DNA of 64,000 bases from JABDGM01 sp963738665 (GTDB lineage Bacteria; Planctomycetota; Planctomycetia; Pirellulales; Lacipirellulaceae): the NCBI GenBank assembly GCA_963738665.1, contig CAVTXL010000003.1:310001-374000 (forward strand), read 5' to 3'. Positions within the stretch are counted from its first letter, which is position 1, and each line of letters opens with the position of its first letter. Both the position numbers and the translations under genes were made by a program. Below, piece by piece: positions 36,685-45,335 of this stretch. The notes under the pieces are model-generated. The model was given only the letters and a program-made list of their open reading frames with translations, did no database searches and had not been told where the DNA came from.

Positions 36685-37665
36685 CTAACGACGGCTACGG
36701 CTGGTAATTCGCAACGGGACAACTGTGATTAAAACCAAAATCAGAAGAAATACAGTGTTGGGCTCTGGTACCACGCTCGCGATGCGAAAGCCAACACTGG
36801 GGGACGGTCCGATTGGATCCCCGCCAAGACGGAAACTCACGGACAACGTTCCTTCGGTCGCCGCCCACATGTCTCCACGTAATCCTCGATTTTCGAGTGG
36901 ATTACTATTCACAAGATCAAGCGCCGTTTCATCCCATTCCGCCGCATTCCCGCCCTGCGCCATCGTCCCGTACGGGCTGAGCCCGCCGGCCTGTATTATG
37001 TTCGCCGGACCGGCGAATGTATCTTGCAGAAACACGGCCGAGTTCGGGGCTGTGCCGCTGGCGACCGGGATCAAGCCCCCATTCGTGCCGGTGGGGTAAT
37101 CGTAGTAGACGCCATTAACCGGATCATAGAACGCGGCCTTATACCATTCGTTCATGCTCGGCAGGAAGTAATACGCGTCCTTGTTGCGGAACAGATTGTT
37201 CGCGTCGTAGCCTGGGTCGCCCGGCTGCCAGAGTTGGAACGTGTTGTTGGCGTCGAACTTGTACGCCGGCATGTGCCCGGTGCTAATGTTCAGATAGTTC
37301 ACGAACCGGGCCGCGTCGAACCAGCTCACACCCGTCGCCGGCTTATCCGGCCCGTTCCCGCCGTAAAGTGTCATGTCGGCCAGCGAGAGGTTTAGCGGCG
37401 CGGCGTCCGCCGCCGATTGGGCATTGGCCTTCTCCACCATCGACCGGCTGATCTCATACTTGCCGATCCGATACTCATACCCGACGCTACCCGCCGGCTT
37501 CGGAAACCCCGTGTTGTCGGCCGGATTCCCCGGGTTGCCGACCGTGACGAAGTCGATGTCAAACTGATTCCCCCCGCTGCCGAACGTATCGGCCTGGGCG
37601 GTTGCAAGAAGGGCGGAAGATGCCAGGGCGGCCAGCAGTGTGGCCGGAAAGAAAGCTCGCCTCAT
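36685..37665 (-). CDS. SUMF1/FGE-fold PEP-CTERM protein
   Basis: Secreted protein of 326 residues with an N-terminal signal (FPATLLAALASSALLATAQA), a formylglycine-generating-enzyme-like (SUMF1) fold and a PEP-CTERM tail. Fold marks are ATGVSWFDAARFVNYLN, FLPSMNEWYKAAFYDP, GGNAAEWDE, RGLRGDMW and VGFRIA. The active-site cysteines of true FGE are not visible, so it is probably a binding or structural relative. The tail is VVPEPNTVFLLILVLITVVPLRI cut by RSRR. No break in the frame. A remnant of a second copy lies directly downstream. Confidence 0.8.
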   Translation of the reverse strand: MRRAFFPATLLAALASSALLATAQADTFGSGGNQFDIDFVTVGNPGNPADNTGFPKPAGSVGYEYRIGKYEISRSMVEKANAQSAADAAPLNLSLADMTLYGGNGPDKPATGVSWFDAARFVNYLNISTGHMPAYKFDANNTFQLWQPGDPGYDANNLFRNKDAYYFLPSMNEWYKAAFYDPVNGVYYDYPTGTNGGLIPVASGTAPNSAVFLQDTFAGPANIIQAGGLSPYGTMAQGGNAAEWDETALDLVNSNPLENRGLRGDMWAATEGTLSVSFRLGGDPIGPSPSVGFRIASVVPEPNTVFLLILVLITVVPLRITSRSRR

Positions 37666-37861
37666 GAGACACCTCCAAACTGGTCCGTATGTCTATGTAC
37701 AATGGGGGGGCGCGGGATGTGCAAGCCCCCTGGCGTCCATTTTAGCTAAATTCTCCACCGCTGTATCTTCTCTGCGGCAGAAGCCCCAAGTTGTGAGGCG
37801 GCCGGCGACAAAAGGCTGTCATGGGCTGAGACGTCAGCGACGCGGCGGCGGATCTTCACAG

Positions 37862-38010
37862 TGGCGATCGCTCGGCGGGCCGAACACGTTAATTTGCCGC
37901 GCGTCGGGCGCGAGCAGGCTGAACAGCATGCGAACGAGCGTTGACTTGCCGGCCCCGCTTTTCGCCACTAGGGGCGAAGACATCGAGTTCCCTGCCGGAG
38001 GCGCCGCCAT
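37862..38010 (-). pseudogene. ABC-type ATPase fragment
   Basis: On the minus strand SGAGKSTLVRMLFSLLAPDA and RQINVFGPP read like the Walker A helix and following strand of an ABC ATPase, but only about 45 residues exist and no signature motif follows. It lies beside a hairpin copy at 38067, in the repeat-rich zone, and is taken as a remnant. Confidence 0.45.
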
Positions 38011-38066
38011 GGCTTCTCTCGCCCGCGCTGAATTGTTTCACCCGGGCGAGGTGGCCGTCGTGCATG

Positions 38067-38095
38067 GGACGGAAAAAAGGGGATAAGTCCAATTA
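38067..38095. repeat. Half hairpin of the RAYT family (copy E)
   Basis: GGACGG followed by AAGGGGATAAGTCCAATTA is one arm of the unit with its outer hexamer, without the complementary arm. A degenerate GGGGATAAGCCCCATTTCC follows near 38132-38150, so this may be a decayed copy. Confidence 0.7.
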
Positions 38096-38179
38096 TGGAA
38101 CTGCGCACATCCGGGAAGATAAGGGGAAGATAAGGGGATAAGCCCCATTTCCCCGCCTGTGGCACCCGCGAGGACAACG

Positions 38180-38246
38180 GGGCCACCCCTCTGGCCGCAC
38201 AGTTGGGGCGCCGTGCTGACTGTTTTAGGGGGGAGCAGCGGGGCCA
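38180..38246 (+). repeat. Diverged repeat, copy 2 (other copy at 35.1 kb)
   Basis: GGGGCCACCC, GTTGGGGCGCCGTG and CTGTTTTAGGGGGG in the same order as at 35100-35180 but on the opposite strand. The two bracket the PEP-CTERM graveyard region in inverted orientation. Confidence 0.5.
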
Positions 38247-38416
38247 AACGAAATACGAGCCGAGCTGGGTGGCGAGCGCGTGGCGTGTCGTCAGTGGATA
38301 AACCTTATTCGTGTTCGATCAGCGTCGATTCGTGTTCTCAACTTTGTTCCTTTCAGTTCGTCAGGCGGCCACAACACCCGCCGCTTTCTCTGGGCACCCC
38401 GCCGCAGCCAACAAAT

Positions 38417-38500
38417 CTGTGCCCCCTGCCCCCTGCCCCCTGCCCCCTGCCCCCGCCCCCCGCTCCCGCTCCCGCTCCCTGCCCCCCGCTCCCTGCCGCT
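38417..38500. repeat. C-rich tandem repeat
   Basis: Tandem CCCCCTG units (four in a row) followed by CCCGCT and CCCTGCC variants over about 80 bases. The minus strand is correspondingly G-rich, with many runs of five or more G, so G-quadruplex formation is possible. It lies in the gene-free stretch 38.1-38.86 kb. Confidence 0.8.
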
Positions 38501-38864
38501 CTTCTGGCTCTTGACTCTTGACCCTTCTCAGCCTGGCCGAAAAGGATACTGGACAAAGGTATACAACACTGCTACCCTGCTAGGATCAGGCGCCCCAGCT
38601 CTTTGGCAACCGATCTGAATGCTGCCGTCGCAAAACCTGCGGCCGGCGCTCGCGACGCGCGCCCACAGCAGCACGCAGCCAGCTATCGATTTTACCCCCC
38701 GGAAGGGTGAAGATGGCCAAAACTCGGTGGGGGAGTTTTGGACACCTTCGACGAAACCCGCTAAACCCTTCGATTCCCAAATCGAAGCAGAGAGACCTTG
38801 GGCGCCTACAAAGCTCCGGCGGAAGCAGCGCGGGCTTCATTCGATAAGCGCTTACTCCGGCTTC

Positions 38865-41773
38865 TTATGCTTGTTCTACCCCCCACGGCTCACACTCCGC
38901 CCAGTTGTCGCCCCATTTCACGTCGATCACCAGCGGCACCCGCAGCGGCAATACCGAGCGCATCTCGTGTGACACGAGCGTGGCCAGCCGGTCGATTTCG
39001 GCCTCTGGCGATTCGAACACCAGTTCGTCGTGAATCTGCAGGATCATCTTCGCCGCGAATGATTCCTCCCGCAGTCGCCGGTGAATGGCTAGCATCGCCA
39101 GTTTGATCAAGTCGGCGGCCGAGCCTTGGATCACCGAATTGACGGCCGTCCGCTCGGGCAAGTTCAGCGGCCGGCGGCTGGGGTGTTCTGTGCCAAGCGA
39201 CAATTGGTCGGGCGGCCGCACGCCTTGGATGGCCCGCCGCCGTCCCAGGATTGTCGACACGTAGCCGTCGCGGCGGCAGTCGTCGAGCGTCCGCAACATG
39301 AACTGGGCCACGCCGCGGTAGGTCGCGAAATAGCCGTCGATGAACTGGGCCGCTTCCTCCTGCGAAATACCCAGCCCCTTCGCCAGCCCGAACGGGCTTT
39401 GGCCGTAGATGACGCCAAAGTTTACGGCCTTCGCGCTCCGCCGCTGGGCGGGCGTCACTTCGGCCAGCGGCACGCTGAAGACCTGTGAGGCGACGAGCGA
39501 ATGGATGTCGTCTTCGCGGGCGAAGGCCGCGGCGAGGGCGGCATCTTCCGAGCAGTGAGCGAGCACCCGCAGCTCGATCTGCGAGTAATCGGCCGCCAGC
39601 AGTTTCCAACCTGGCGGCCCGGCGACGAAGGCCGAACGAATTTCGCGTCCCTCATCGGTGCGAATCGGAATGTTCTGGAGGTTGGGGTCATTCGAGCTCA
39701 GCCGGCCCGTCGCGGCCACCACCTGGTTGAACGACGTGTGGACGCGGCCCGTTTCGGGGTGGATCATCGTCGGCAAGGCGTCAACGTACGTGTTTTTCAG
39801 TTTCGCATACTGGCGGTACTCGACGATTTTGGCCGGCAGGGCGTGAGACTCGGCCAGTTGTTCGAGCACGTCTGCGTCGGTGCTCGCGCCGGTCTTCGTT
39901 TTTTTGACGACCGGCAGTCCCAGCTCCTGAAACAGCACCTGAGCGAGTTGCTTGGGTGAGGCGATGTTCAGCGGATGGCCGGCCAGTTCTTCGATCTCTT
40001 GCTCTAGCTTCGCCAGCCGCTCGCCGTAGCGGGCGCTTAGCTCAGCCAGCCGCGCGGGATCGATCCGCACGCCGGTGAATTCCATCTCGGCCAACACTTC
40101 GACGAGCGGGACCTCCACCGTCTCGTTCAACAGGGCCAGGCCCATCTCGGCGAGCTTCGCGGCCAGGATCGGCTGCATCCGCAGCGGAATATCGGCATCC
40201 TCGGCCGCATAGGTGGCCACCTGGGCCACCGGCACCTCGTCCATTCGTTTCTGCTGCCGGCCTTTGCCGATCAGTTCGGTGATCTTGATCGTCGTGTGAT
40301 TCAGGTATCGCTTGGCCAGCTCATCGAGATTGTGGCTGCGGCCGCCGGCGTCGATCAAGTAATTGGCCAGCATCGTGTCGAACGCCGTGCCGGCCAATTG
40401 CACGCCCGCGCCGCGAAGCACGATTATGTCGTATTTAATGTTCTGGCCCAGCTTGCGAATCGCCGGATTTTCTAGCACCGGCCGCAACGCTTCCAGCGTT
40501 TCTGCCGGGTCGAGCACGCGCTCGTCGGCCGGCCCGCGGACCGGCACGTAGTACGCCTCGCCCGGTTTGTAGGCGAACGAGAGGCCTACAATTTCGGCGC
40601 ACCGCGGGCTGACGTCCGTCGTTTCGGTATCGACGCTGATGAGCGATTGCTGGGCGAGCGCCGCGACCAGCTCGGCCAGCTTCTCGGCCGTGTTGACCAG
40701 GTGGTACTTTTCGTAGTCGACGGCAACCGGCGGTGGCGGCGCACGCGCCCGCCAACTTCGCTGCTCGCTCGGCCAGCGTGCGGAAGCCGAAATCGGCAAA
40801 CAATTCGGCCAGCCGCTCGCGGTCCAGGCCGCCGACGCGGCTGGCGTCCCAATCGGGCGCGATTGGCACGAAGCGATCGAGCCGAACCAGCTCGCGCGAG
40901 AGCAAGGCCACCTCTTTGCTTGCGGCTAGCGTCTTGCCCTTTGCGCCGGGCACCTCGGCGGCATGTTCGAGCAAATTGTCCAGCACGCCGTAGGTTTCCA
41001 AGAGTGACTGGGCCGTCTTCGGGCCGATGCCGGCCACACCAGGCACGTTATCGACCTTGTCGCCGACCAAGGCCTGGAAATCGACGACCTGATCGGGACC
41101 GATGCCCCAGTCGGCTCGCAGCGCGGCCGCGTCGAAGACCTGGTCCTTGCGAATGTTGTAAACGGCCACGCGGTCGGTGATCAGCTGACGGCAATCTTTG
41201 TCGCCGCTGACGATGTAACAATTCGCGCCCGCCTCGTCACACAAACGGGCGATTGTCGCCAGCACGTCGTCGGCCTCAAATCGTTGGCAAGAGAGAATCG
41301 GAATGCCGAGCGCTTCGAGGACTGCTTCGATCTTGGGAATCTGGGTGGCCAGCTCGTCCGGCATCTCGCCGCGCTCGGCTTTGTAGTCGTCAAAAATTTC
41401 GTCGCGAAACGTCGGGCCGGAAAGATCGAAGGCGCAAATCGAGCGCGTCGGGCTGCTTCTTCTCGATGAGGTCGAGCATATCGCGAACGAAGCCGAACAC
41501 GGCCCCGACGGGCTCGCCGCGCGGACTGGTCATCTCCGGCAGCGCGTGAAATACCTGAAAGATGAGCGAGTGGGCATCGACCGCGTAGACGCGCCACCCG
41601 GCAATCGATGGCGGGGCCGCACCCACGGGCGCACATTCGGCCTGCCGGCGAGGCTGCTTCAGCGGGCGGGCGGGTGGCGTCGTGGCGGCAGCGTCGCCTG
41701 CTGGCAGGCCCTCGCTGCCGGTCGATTCCGGTTCCATTCCGGGAAGAGTCGCTTGTGCATTTCGCCGAGGCAT
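38865..41773 (-). CDS. polA: DNA polymerase I (two frame breaks)
   Basis: DNA polymerase I, about 970 residues in three frames. The 5'-3' nuclease domain starts at MPRRNAQATLPG (41773) with a Pro/Ala-rich leader and VYAVDAHSLIFQVFHALP, breaks near 41440 before ICAFDLSGPTFRDEIFDDY, and continues through GDKVDNVPGVAGIGPKTA. A second break lies near 40745. The 3'-5' exonuclease keeps its first acidic pair (SVDTETTD), so proofreading is probably active. The polymerase has DYSQIELRVLAHCSED, RRSAKAVNFGVIYGQSPFGL and LQIHDELVFE. Each break is explained by one extra base. Confidence 0.9.
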
Positions 41774-42059
41774 CGTCTTGCGTACCTGCCAAGCCCTGAG
41801 GTTGTAACCGTCATAATCAGTTCGGTCGGGCGACCGACGGGTCCCCCGTGGTCATCGTATCGCGTTCGTTGACATGCGGTAATCCCCTGAATATGCTGAA
41901 CTTAGGACAATTCCGCCCTCCGGCGACCGGGCTCGGCCGGCCTGTCGGCGCACCGCCAAGCTGCGGTGCGAGGAACGATCACTTCGCCCACTCTCATGCT
42001 GGGCAAAATCGCACGCCGTTCCCTGCGCGGATCGGCCCAACGTCGATAAGAGGCATGCC
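41774..42059. other. Gap between divergent polA and coiled-coil gene
   Basis: Under 300 bases, no gene or clear motif seen; must hold both promoters. Confidence 0.4.
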
Positions 42060-43472
42060 ATGGCGGCACGGCAAGATCAAACACTCGTCATCTTTAACAT
42101 CGTCTGCATTGTGTTCGCACTCGGCTTCGCCGTGGCGACGTTCTTCGGCTTTCGGGGAATGAGTGAAAAGAAGCAGCAATTGGAAGCTGCCAACAAGCAA
42201 CTCAGTGACACGCAAACCAATCTGCGAAATGCCCAGGAGGAGAACGGCACGATCCGCTTACAGATGGGCTTCAAGGCAGAAGACAACTCGGCCGACATCA
42301 AGACGGCTTTCGACGCGGACATGAAGACCTACGCCCCGGGCCAAACGGAAGGCGCCAGTTATCGTCAGACGCTGGCCGATTTGTACAAGCAGAGCCGAGC
42401 CACGGAAGCTAGCGAGGCCGAATCGAAGCGGCAATACGCCGAGCTGGATGCCCGCTTCAAGGCGCTCGAGCAAGAAAAGGAACAGCAAATCAAAGCGGCC
42501 GAGAAGGCGCACGATGATGCCCAGGCCGCTGCCGCAACAGAGCGCAACACCTTCGCCGCCGACCGCGCCCGCATGGACCAGCTCCGTACCGAACTGATCG
42601 CTCAGGTCGATCAGCAAAAGGCCGGCTACGAAGCGCAGCTCGCCGACCGCGACACCAAGATCAAAAATCTGGAATCGCAAGTGTCCACGCAGACGCGGAC
42701 CATTGAAGACCTCAAGAATCGGCTGAAGCCGCCGGTGGGCAGCTTCGAAGTCGCCGATGGGCGGATTACGTGGGTCAACCAGGGCGGCTCGGTATGGCTC
42801 GATTTGGGCTCGGCCGACGCGCTTCGCCCGTTGGTGACCTTTAGCGTCTACGACGCCGACGTCCGCGACACGTCGAAGAGCGACCCGAAAGGGACGATCG
42901 AGGTGACGACGATCATGAGCGATCACCAGGCCGAGGCCCGCATCACCTCCGACGATCCGAAGAATCCCATTCTCCGCGGCGACGGCGTCTACAGCCCGGC
43001 CTGGCATCGAGGCAAGCAATTGCACTTCGCCCTAACGGGCGTCATCGACGTCGACGGCGACGGGCAGAGCGACCTGCAACTGGTCCGTAATCTCGTTGGC
43101 CTCAATGATGGCGTTGTGGATGCGTATCTGACCGACGACGGCACCGTCGAAGGCTCGATGTCGGTCAACACACGCTATCTGGTGGTCGGCAAAGTGCCGG
43201 AGGGAATCTTGCGCTCAAAACAGCTCGACGGCTGGACGGCGATGAACAAAGAGGCTACCGGTTACGGTATTCCCACGATCACGCTGGATCAGTTCCTCGA
43301 CCAGATGGGTTATCGGCCCGACGCCCGCGCGGTCCGGCTCGGCGCCGGCGGCACGGCCCGCGATTTTCCGGCCCAGTCGTCCGCCGACGAAGCCGCGGCG
43401 GGCACGTCGCGGGTGCCGCCGCAGTTCCGACCGCGGACGCCGCCGGTGACGGCGCCGACCGCGGCGCATTAA
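42060..43472 (+). CDS. Membrane-anchored coiled-coil protein, unknown
   Basis: Protein of 470 residues: an N-terminal membrane helix (FNIVCIVFALGFAVATFFGF), a long charged coiled coil (about 35-230, with EKKQQLEAANKQLSDTQTNL and TKIKNLESQVSTQTRTIEDL), a globular C-terminal part (VNQGGSVWLDLGSADALRPL, and DVDGDGQSDLQ, a calcium-loop-like DxDxDG), and a Pro-rich tail. I recall this architecture as common in planctomycetes but know no function. The frame is intact. The next gene, with a good ribosome site, follows after 57 bases, so they may be an operon. Confidence 0.75.
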   Translation: MAARQDQTLVIFNIVCIVFALGFAVATFFGFRGMSEKKQQLEAANKQLSDTQTNLRNAQEENGTIRLQMGFKAEDNSADIKTAFDADMKTYAPGQTEGASYRQTLADLYKQSRATEASEAESKRQYAELDARFKALEQEKEQQIKAAEKAHDDAQAAAATERNTFAADRARMDQLRTELIAQVDQQKAGYEAQLADRDTKIKNLESQVSTQTRTIEDLKNRLKPPVGSFEVADGRITWVNQGGSVWLDLGSADALRPLVTFSVYDADVRDTSKSDPKGTIEVTTIMSDHQAEARITSDDPKNPILRGDGVYSPAWHRGKQLHFALTGVIDVDGDGQSDLQLVRNLVGLNDGVVDAYLTDDGTVEGSMSVNTRYLVVGKVPEGILRSKQLDGWTAMNKEATGYGIPTITLDQFLDQMGYRPDARAVRLGAGGTARDFPAQSSADEAAAGTSRVPPQFRPRTPPVTAPTAAH

Positions 43473-43528
43473 ACGGCGATTGAACGATCGCACCGCAATA
43501 GCGTTCGACCGACGCAAGGAGTTCTGCT

Positions 43529-43783
43529 ATGTCTGCTGCGCGGCCTGCCACCGCCGTCTTGGAGCAAGAGTTTCTGCCAATCCGCGCCAAGATATTGGAA
43601 ATTGCCGCGGCGCTCGATCGACTTGATCGCGCCGAAGGTTCCCTAGAAGCCGACAAGCGCAAAGCACAAATCCGCGCCGCCATTGAAGCGCTGCTCCAGT
43701 CCGAAGACGACCGGGCCGAACAGGTGCAATTAATCTTCAGCCGCCACTATGATGACGACTGGCAGAAGAAGTTTGGGTTGTAA
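43529..43783 (+). CDS. Small conserved-looking protein, unknown
   Basis: Protein of 84 residues, mostly helical and charged (ILEIAAALDRLDRAEGSLEA), ending HYDDDWQKKFGL. The start is well supported by AAGGAG 8 bases upstream (about 43515-43520). I do not recognise the family. It sits between the coiled-coil gene and the eboB-like gene. Confidence 0.65.
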   Translation: MSAARPATAVLEQEFLPIRAKILEIAAALDRLDRAEGSLEADKRKAQIRAAIEALLQSEDDRAEQVQLIFSRHYDDDWQKKFGL

Positions 43784-43786
43784 CTT

Positions 43787-43893
43787 AGTGGAGTAGTGGA
43801 GTAGAGCAGTAGTGGAGTAGCAATAGTCTTCACGTCTGCCGTGCTCCAAGTCCCTCCTCCACTCCTCCACTCCTCCACTCCTCCACTCCTCCA
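43787..43893. repeat. GTGGAGTA / CTCCTCCACT repeat block
   Basis: GTGGAGTAGTGGAGTAGAGC and neighbours at 43789-43822 are complementary to a six-fold CTCCACTC tandem at 43858-43893. The block fills the gap before the eboB-like gene and could form a long hairpin. Confidence 0.7.
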
Positions 43894-43903
43894 CTAGCTT
43901 GCT

Positions 43904-44737
43904 ATGTACTACATCGACCCCCACATCCACATGGTGTCGCGGACGACGGACGACTACGAGACGCTGGCCAAGATGGGCTGCGTCGCCGTGAGCGAGCCAG
44001 CCTTTTGGGCGGGCTACGATCGCGGCAGCGTGGACGGATTTCGCGATTATTTCGAGCAGCTTACCGTATTCGAGCCCAAGCGCTCCGCCTGGTACAACAT
44101 CCAGCACTTCACCTGGCTGTGCATCAACGCCAAAGAGGCCGAGAACGTCGCCCTCGCCCGCCAGGTGATCGCGATGATCCCCGAATTCATCAAGCGGCCG
44201 GGCGTGCTGGGCATCGGCGAGATCGGCCTCAATAAGAACACCAAGAACGAGGTCACCGTGTTCCTGGAACACGTCGACCTGGCCGCTCGGCTGGACGAGC
44301 AGATTCTCATTCACACGCCCCACTTGGAAGACAAATTCCAGGGGACGAAGATGATCCTCGACATGCTCACCGATGACAGCCGCCTGACGCGCGACCGCGT
44401 GCTGGTCGATCACACCGAGGAGCACACAGTTCGCCACGTGCTGGAGGAAGGCTTCTGGGCCGGCATGACGCTCTACCCGGTCAGCAAATGCACGCCGCAA
44501 CGGGCGGCCGATATCGTCGAACTCTACGGGCCTGAGCGGCTGCTCGTGAACTCAGCCGGCGACTGGGGCCCCTCCAAACCGACGGCCGTCCCCGATTTCA
44601 TCCTCGAAATGCGCAAGCGCGGCCACCCGGATAGCCTCATCCGCCGCGTCGTCTACGAAAACCCGCTCACCTTCTTCGGCCAAAGCCGCGGCTTTGTGTT
44701 CACGCCGCCGGATGTGGCCGAGCCGGCGGTAGTTTGA
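43904..44737 (+). CDS. TatD-like metal hydrolase, EboB-like
   Basis: TatD/amidohydrolase-type protein of 277 residues with DPHIHM (metal H7 and H9), GEIGLNKNT, HTPH and DHTEEH, and a conserved end FGQSRGFVFTPPDVAEP. Length and motifs fit the TatD-family member (EboB) of the Ebo gene set, which is linked in cyanobacteria to moving a scytonemin precursor to the periplasm. Two further Ebo-like genes (eboF- and eboE-like) are 2 to 5 kb downstream on the other strand. The substrate is unknown. A second copy of its 3' end lies at 45266-45330. Confidence 0.75.
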   Translation: MYYIDPHIHMVSRTTDDYETLAKMGCVAVSEPAFWAGYDRGSVDGFRDYFEQLTVFEPKRSAWYNIQHFTWLCINAKEAENVALARQVIAMIPEFIKRPGVLGIGEIGLNKNTKNEVTVFLEHVDLAARLDEQILIHTPHLEDKFQGTKMILDMLTDDSRLTRDRVLVDHTEEHTVRHVLEEGFWAGMTLYPVSKCTPQRAADIVELYGPERLLVNSAGDWGPSKPTAVPDFILEMRKRGHPDSLIRRVVYENPLTFFGQSRGFVFTPPDVAEPAVV

Positions 44738-44813
44738 TCGCTATTTGTTTCGTACGGTTTGCGGCGTAGAAGTGCCAGAGGTTAATTCGTAAAATAGCGA
44801 GCAAACGCCAACG

Positions 44814-45020
44814 ATGAAATTCTTTGTCAGCATCGACCGCGATGAAGATGGAGTCTGGATCGTCGAGTGCCCATCGATTCCTGGTTGCGTAAGTCAAGGA
44901 ACGTCCAAGGACGAGGCGCTGGCTAACATTCGCGACGCCATTCGGTTGTGCCTCTAGGTGCGTGCCGAGCGGGGCCTGCCGCTCACGATCGAGACGCAGC
45001 AGGTAGAGTTAACCACCTAA
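44814..45020 (+). pseudogene. HicB-like antitoxin with in-frame stop
   Basis: HicB-type antitoxin: MKFFVSIDRDEDGVWIVECP, IPGCVSQGTSKDEALANIRD, AIRLCL, then a TAG at 44955-44957, then VRAERGLPLTIETQQVEV and TAA 45018-45020. The part after the stop is the normal HicB end, so a GAG (or CAG) codon was changed to TAG. The protein is cut to 47 residues unless the base is an error. The usual toxin partner follows. Confidence 0.75.
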
Positions 45021-45028
45021 TTCCCCGG

Positions 45029-45244
45029 TTGCCCGTGTCGAGCGGTCGCGACGTGGTCCGCGTATTTGACTCGTTCCAGTGGTACGTTGTCCGCCAAAGC
45101 AGCAGCCACATCATTATGGTCAAACATGGCGAAATCGCCACGCTCTCAGTGCCGGATCACCGGGAAGTGGCTCGTGGAACGCTTCGAAGCTTGATTCGGA
45201 CAGCGGGGTTGACGGTGGATGAATTCGTGGCAGCGATTAATTGA
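45029..45244 (+). CDS. HicA-like mRNA interferase toxin
   Basis: HicA/YcfA-type RNA-binding toxin, about 70 residues. Marks are SGRDVVRVFDSFQWYVVRQS, the catalytic histidine in SSSHIIM, and HREVARGTLRSLIRTAGLT. No ATG is available; starts TTG 45029, GTG 45035 or ATT 45020 are possible, the first preceded by the antitoxin stop. It forms a hicBA unit with the interrupted antitoxin gene, between two copies of the eboB-like 3' end. Confidence 0.75.
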   Translation: MPVSSGRDVVRVFDSFQWYVVRQSSSHIIMVKHGEIATLSVPDHREVARGTLRSLIRTAGLTVDEFVAAIN

Positions 45245-45265
45245 ATGTCATCCGCTTAGCAAGCT

Positions 45266-45330
45266 TCGGCCAGGGCCGCGGGTTTGTCTTCTCGCCGCCG
45301 GACGTGGCCGAGCCGGTGACGGTGAAATCA
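45266..45330 (+). repeat. Second copy of the eboB-like 3' end
   Basis: TTCGGCCAGGGCCGCGGGTT ... GGACGTGGCCGAGCCGG encodes FGQGRGFVFSPPDVAEPVTV, nearly identical in protein and about 85 percent in DNA to the 44674-44735 end FGQSRGFVFTPPDVAEPAVV. It is a direct repeat flanking the hicBA unit, probably a remnant of a duplicated or originally longer gene. Confidence 0.75.
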
Positions 45331-45335
45331 ATAAT

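Noticed and set aside
43858..43893. CTCCACTC tandem as a possible CRISPR array
   Set aside because: Units are eight bases long without spacers; it is a simple tandem repeat.
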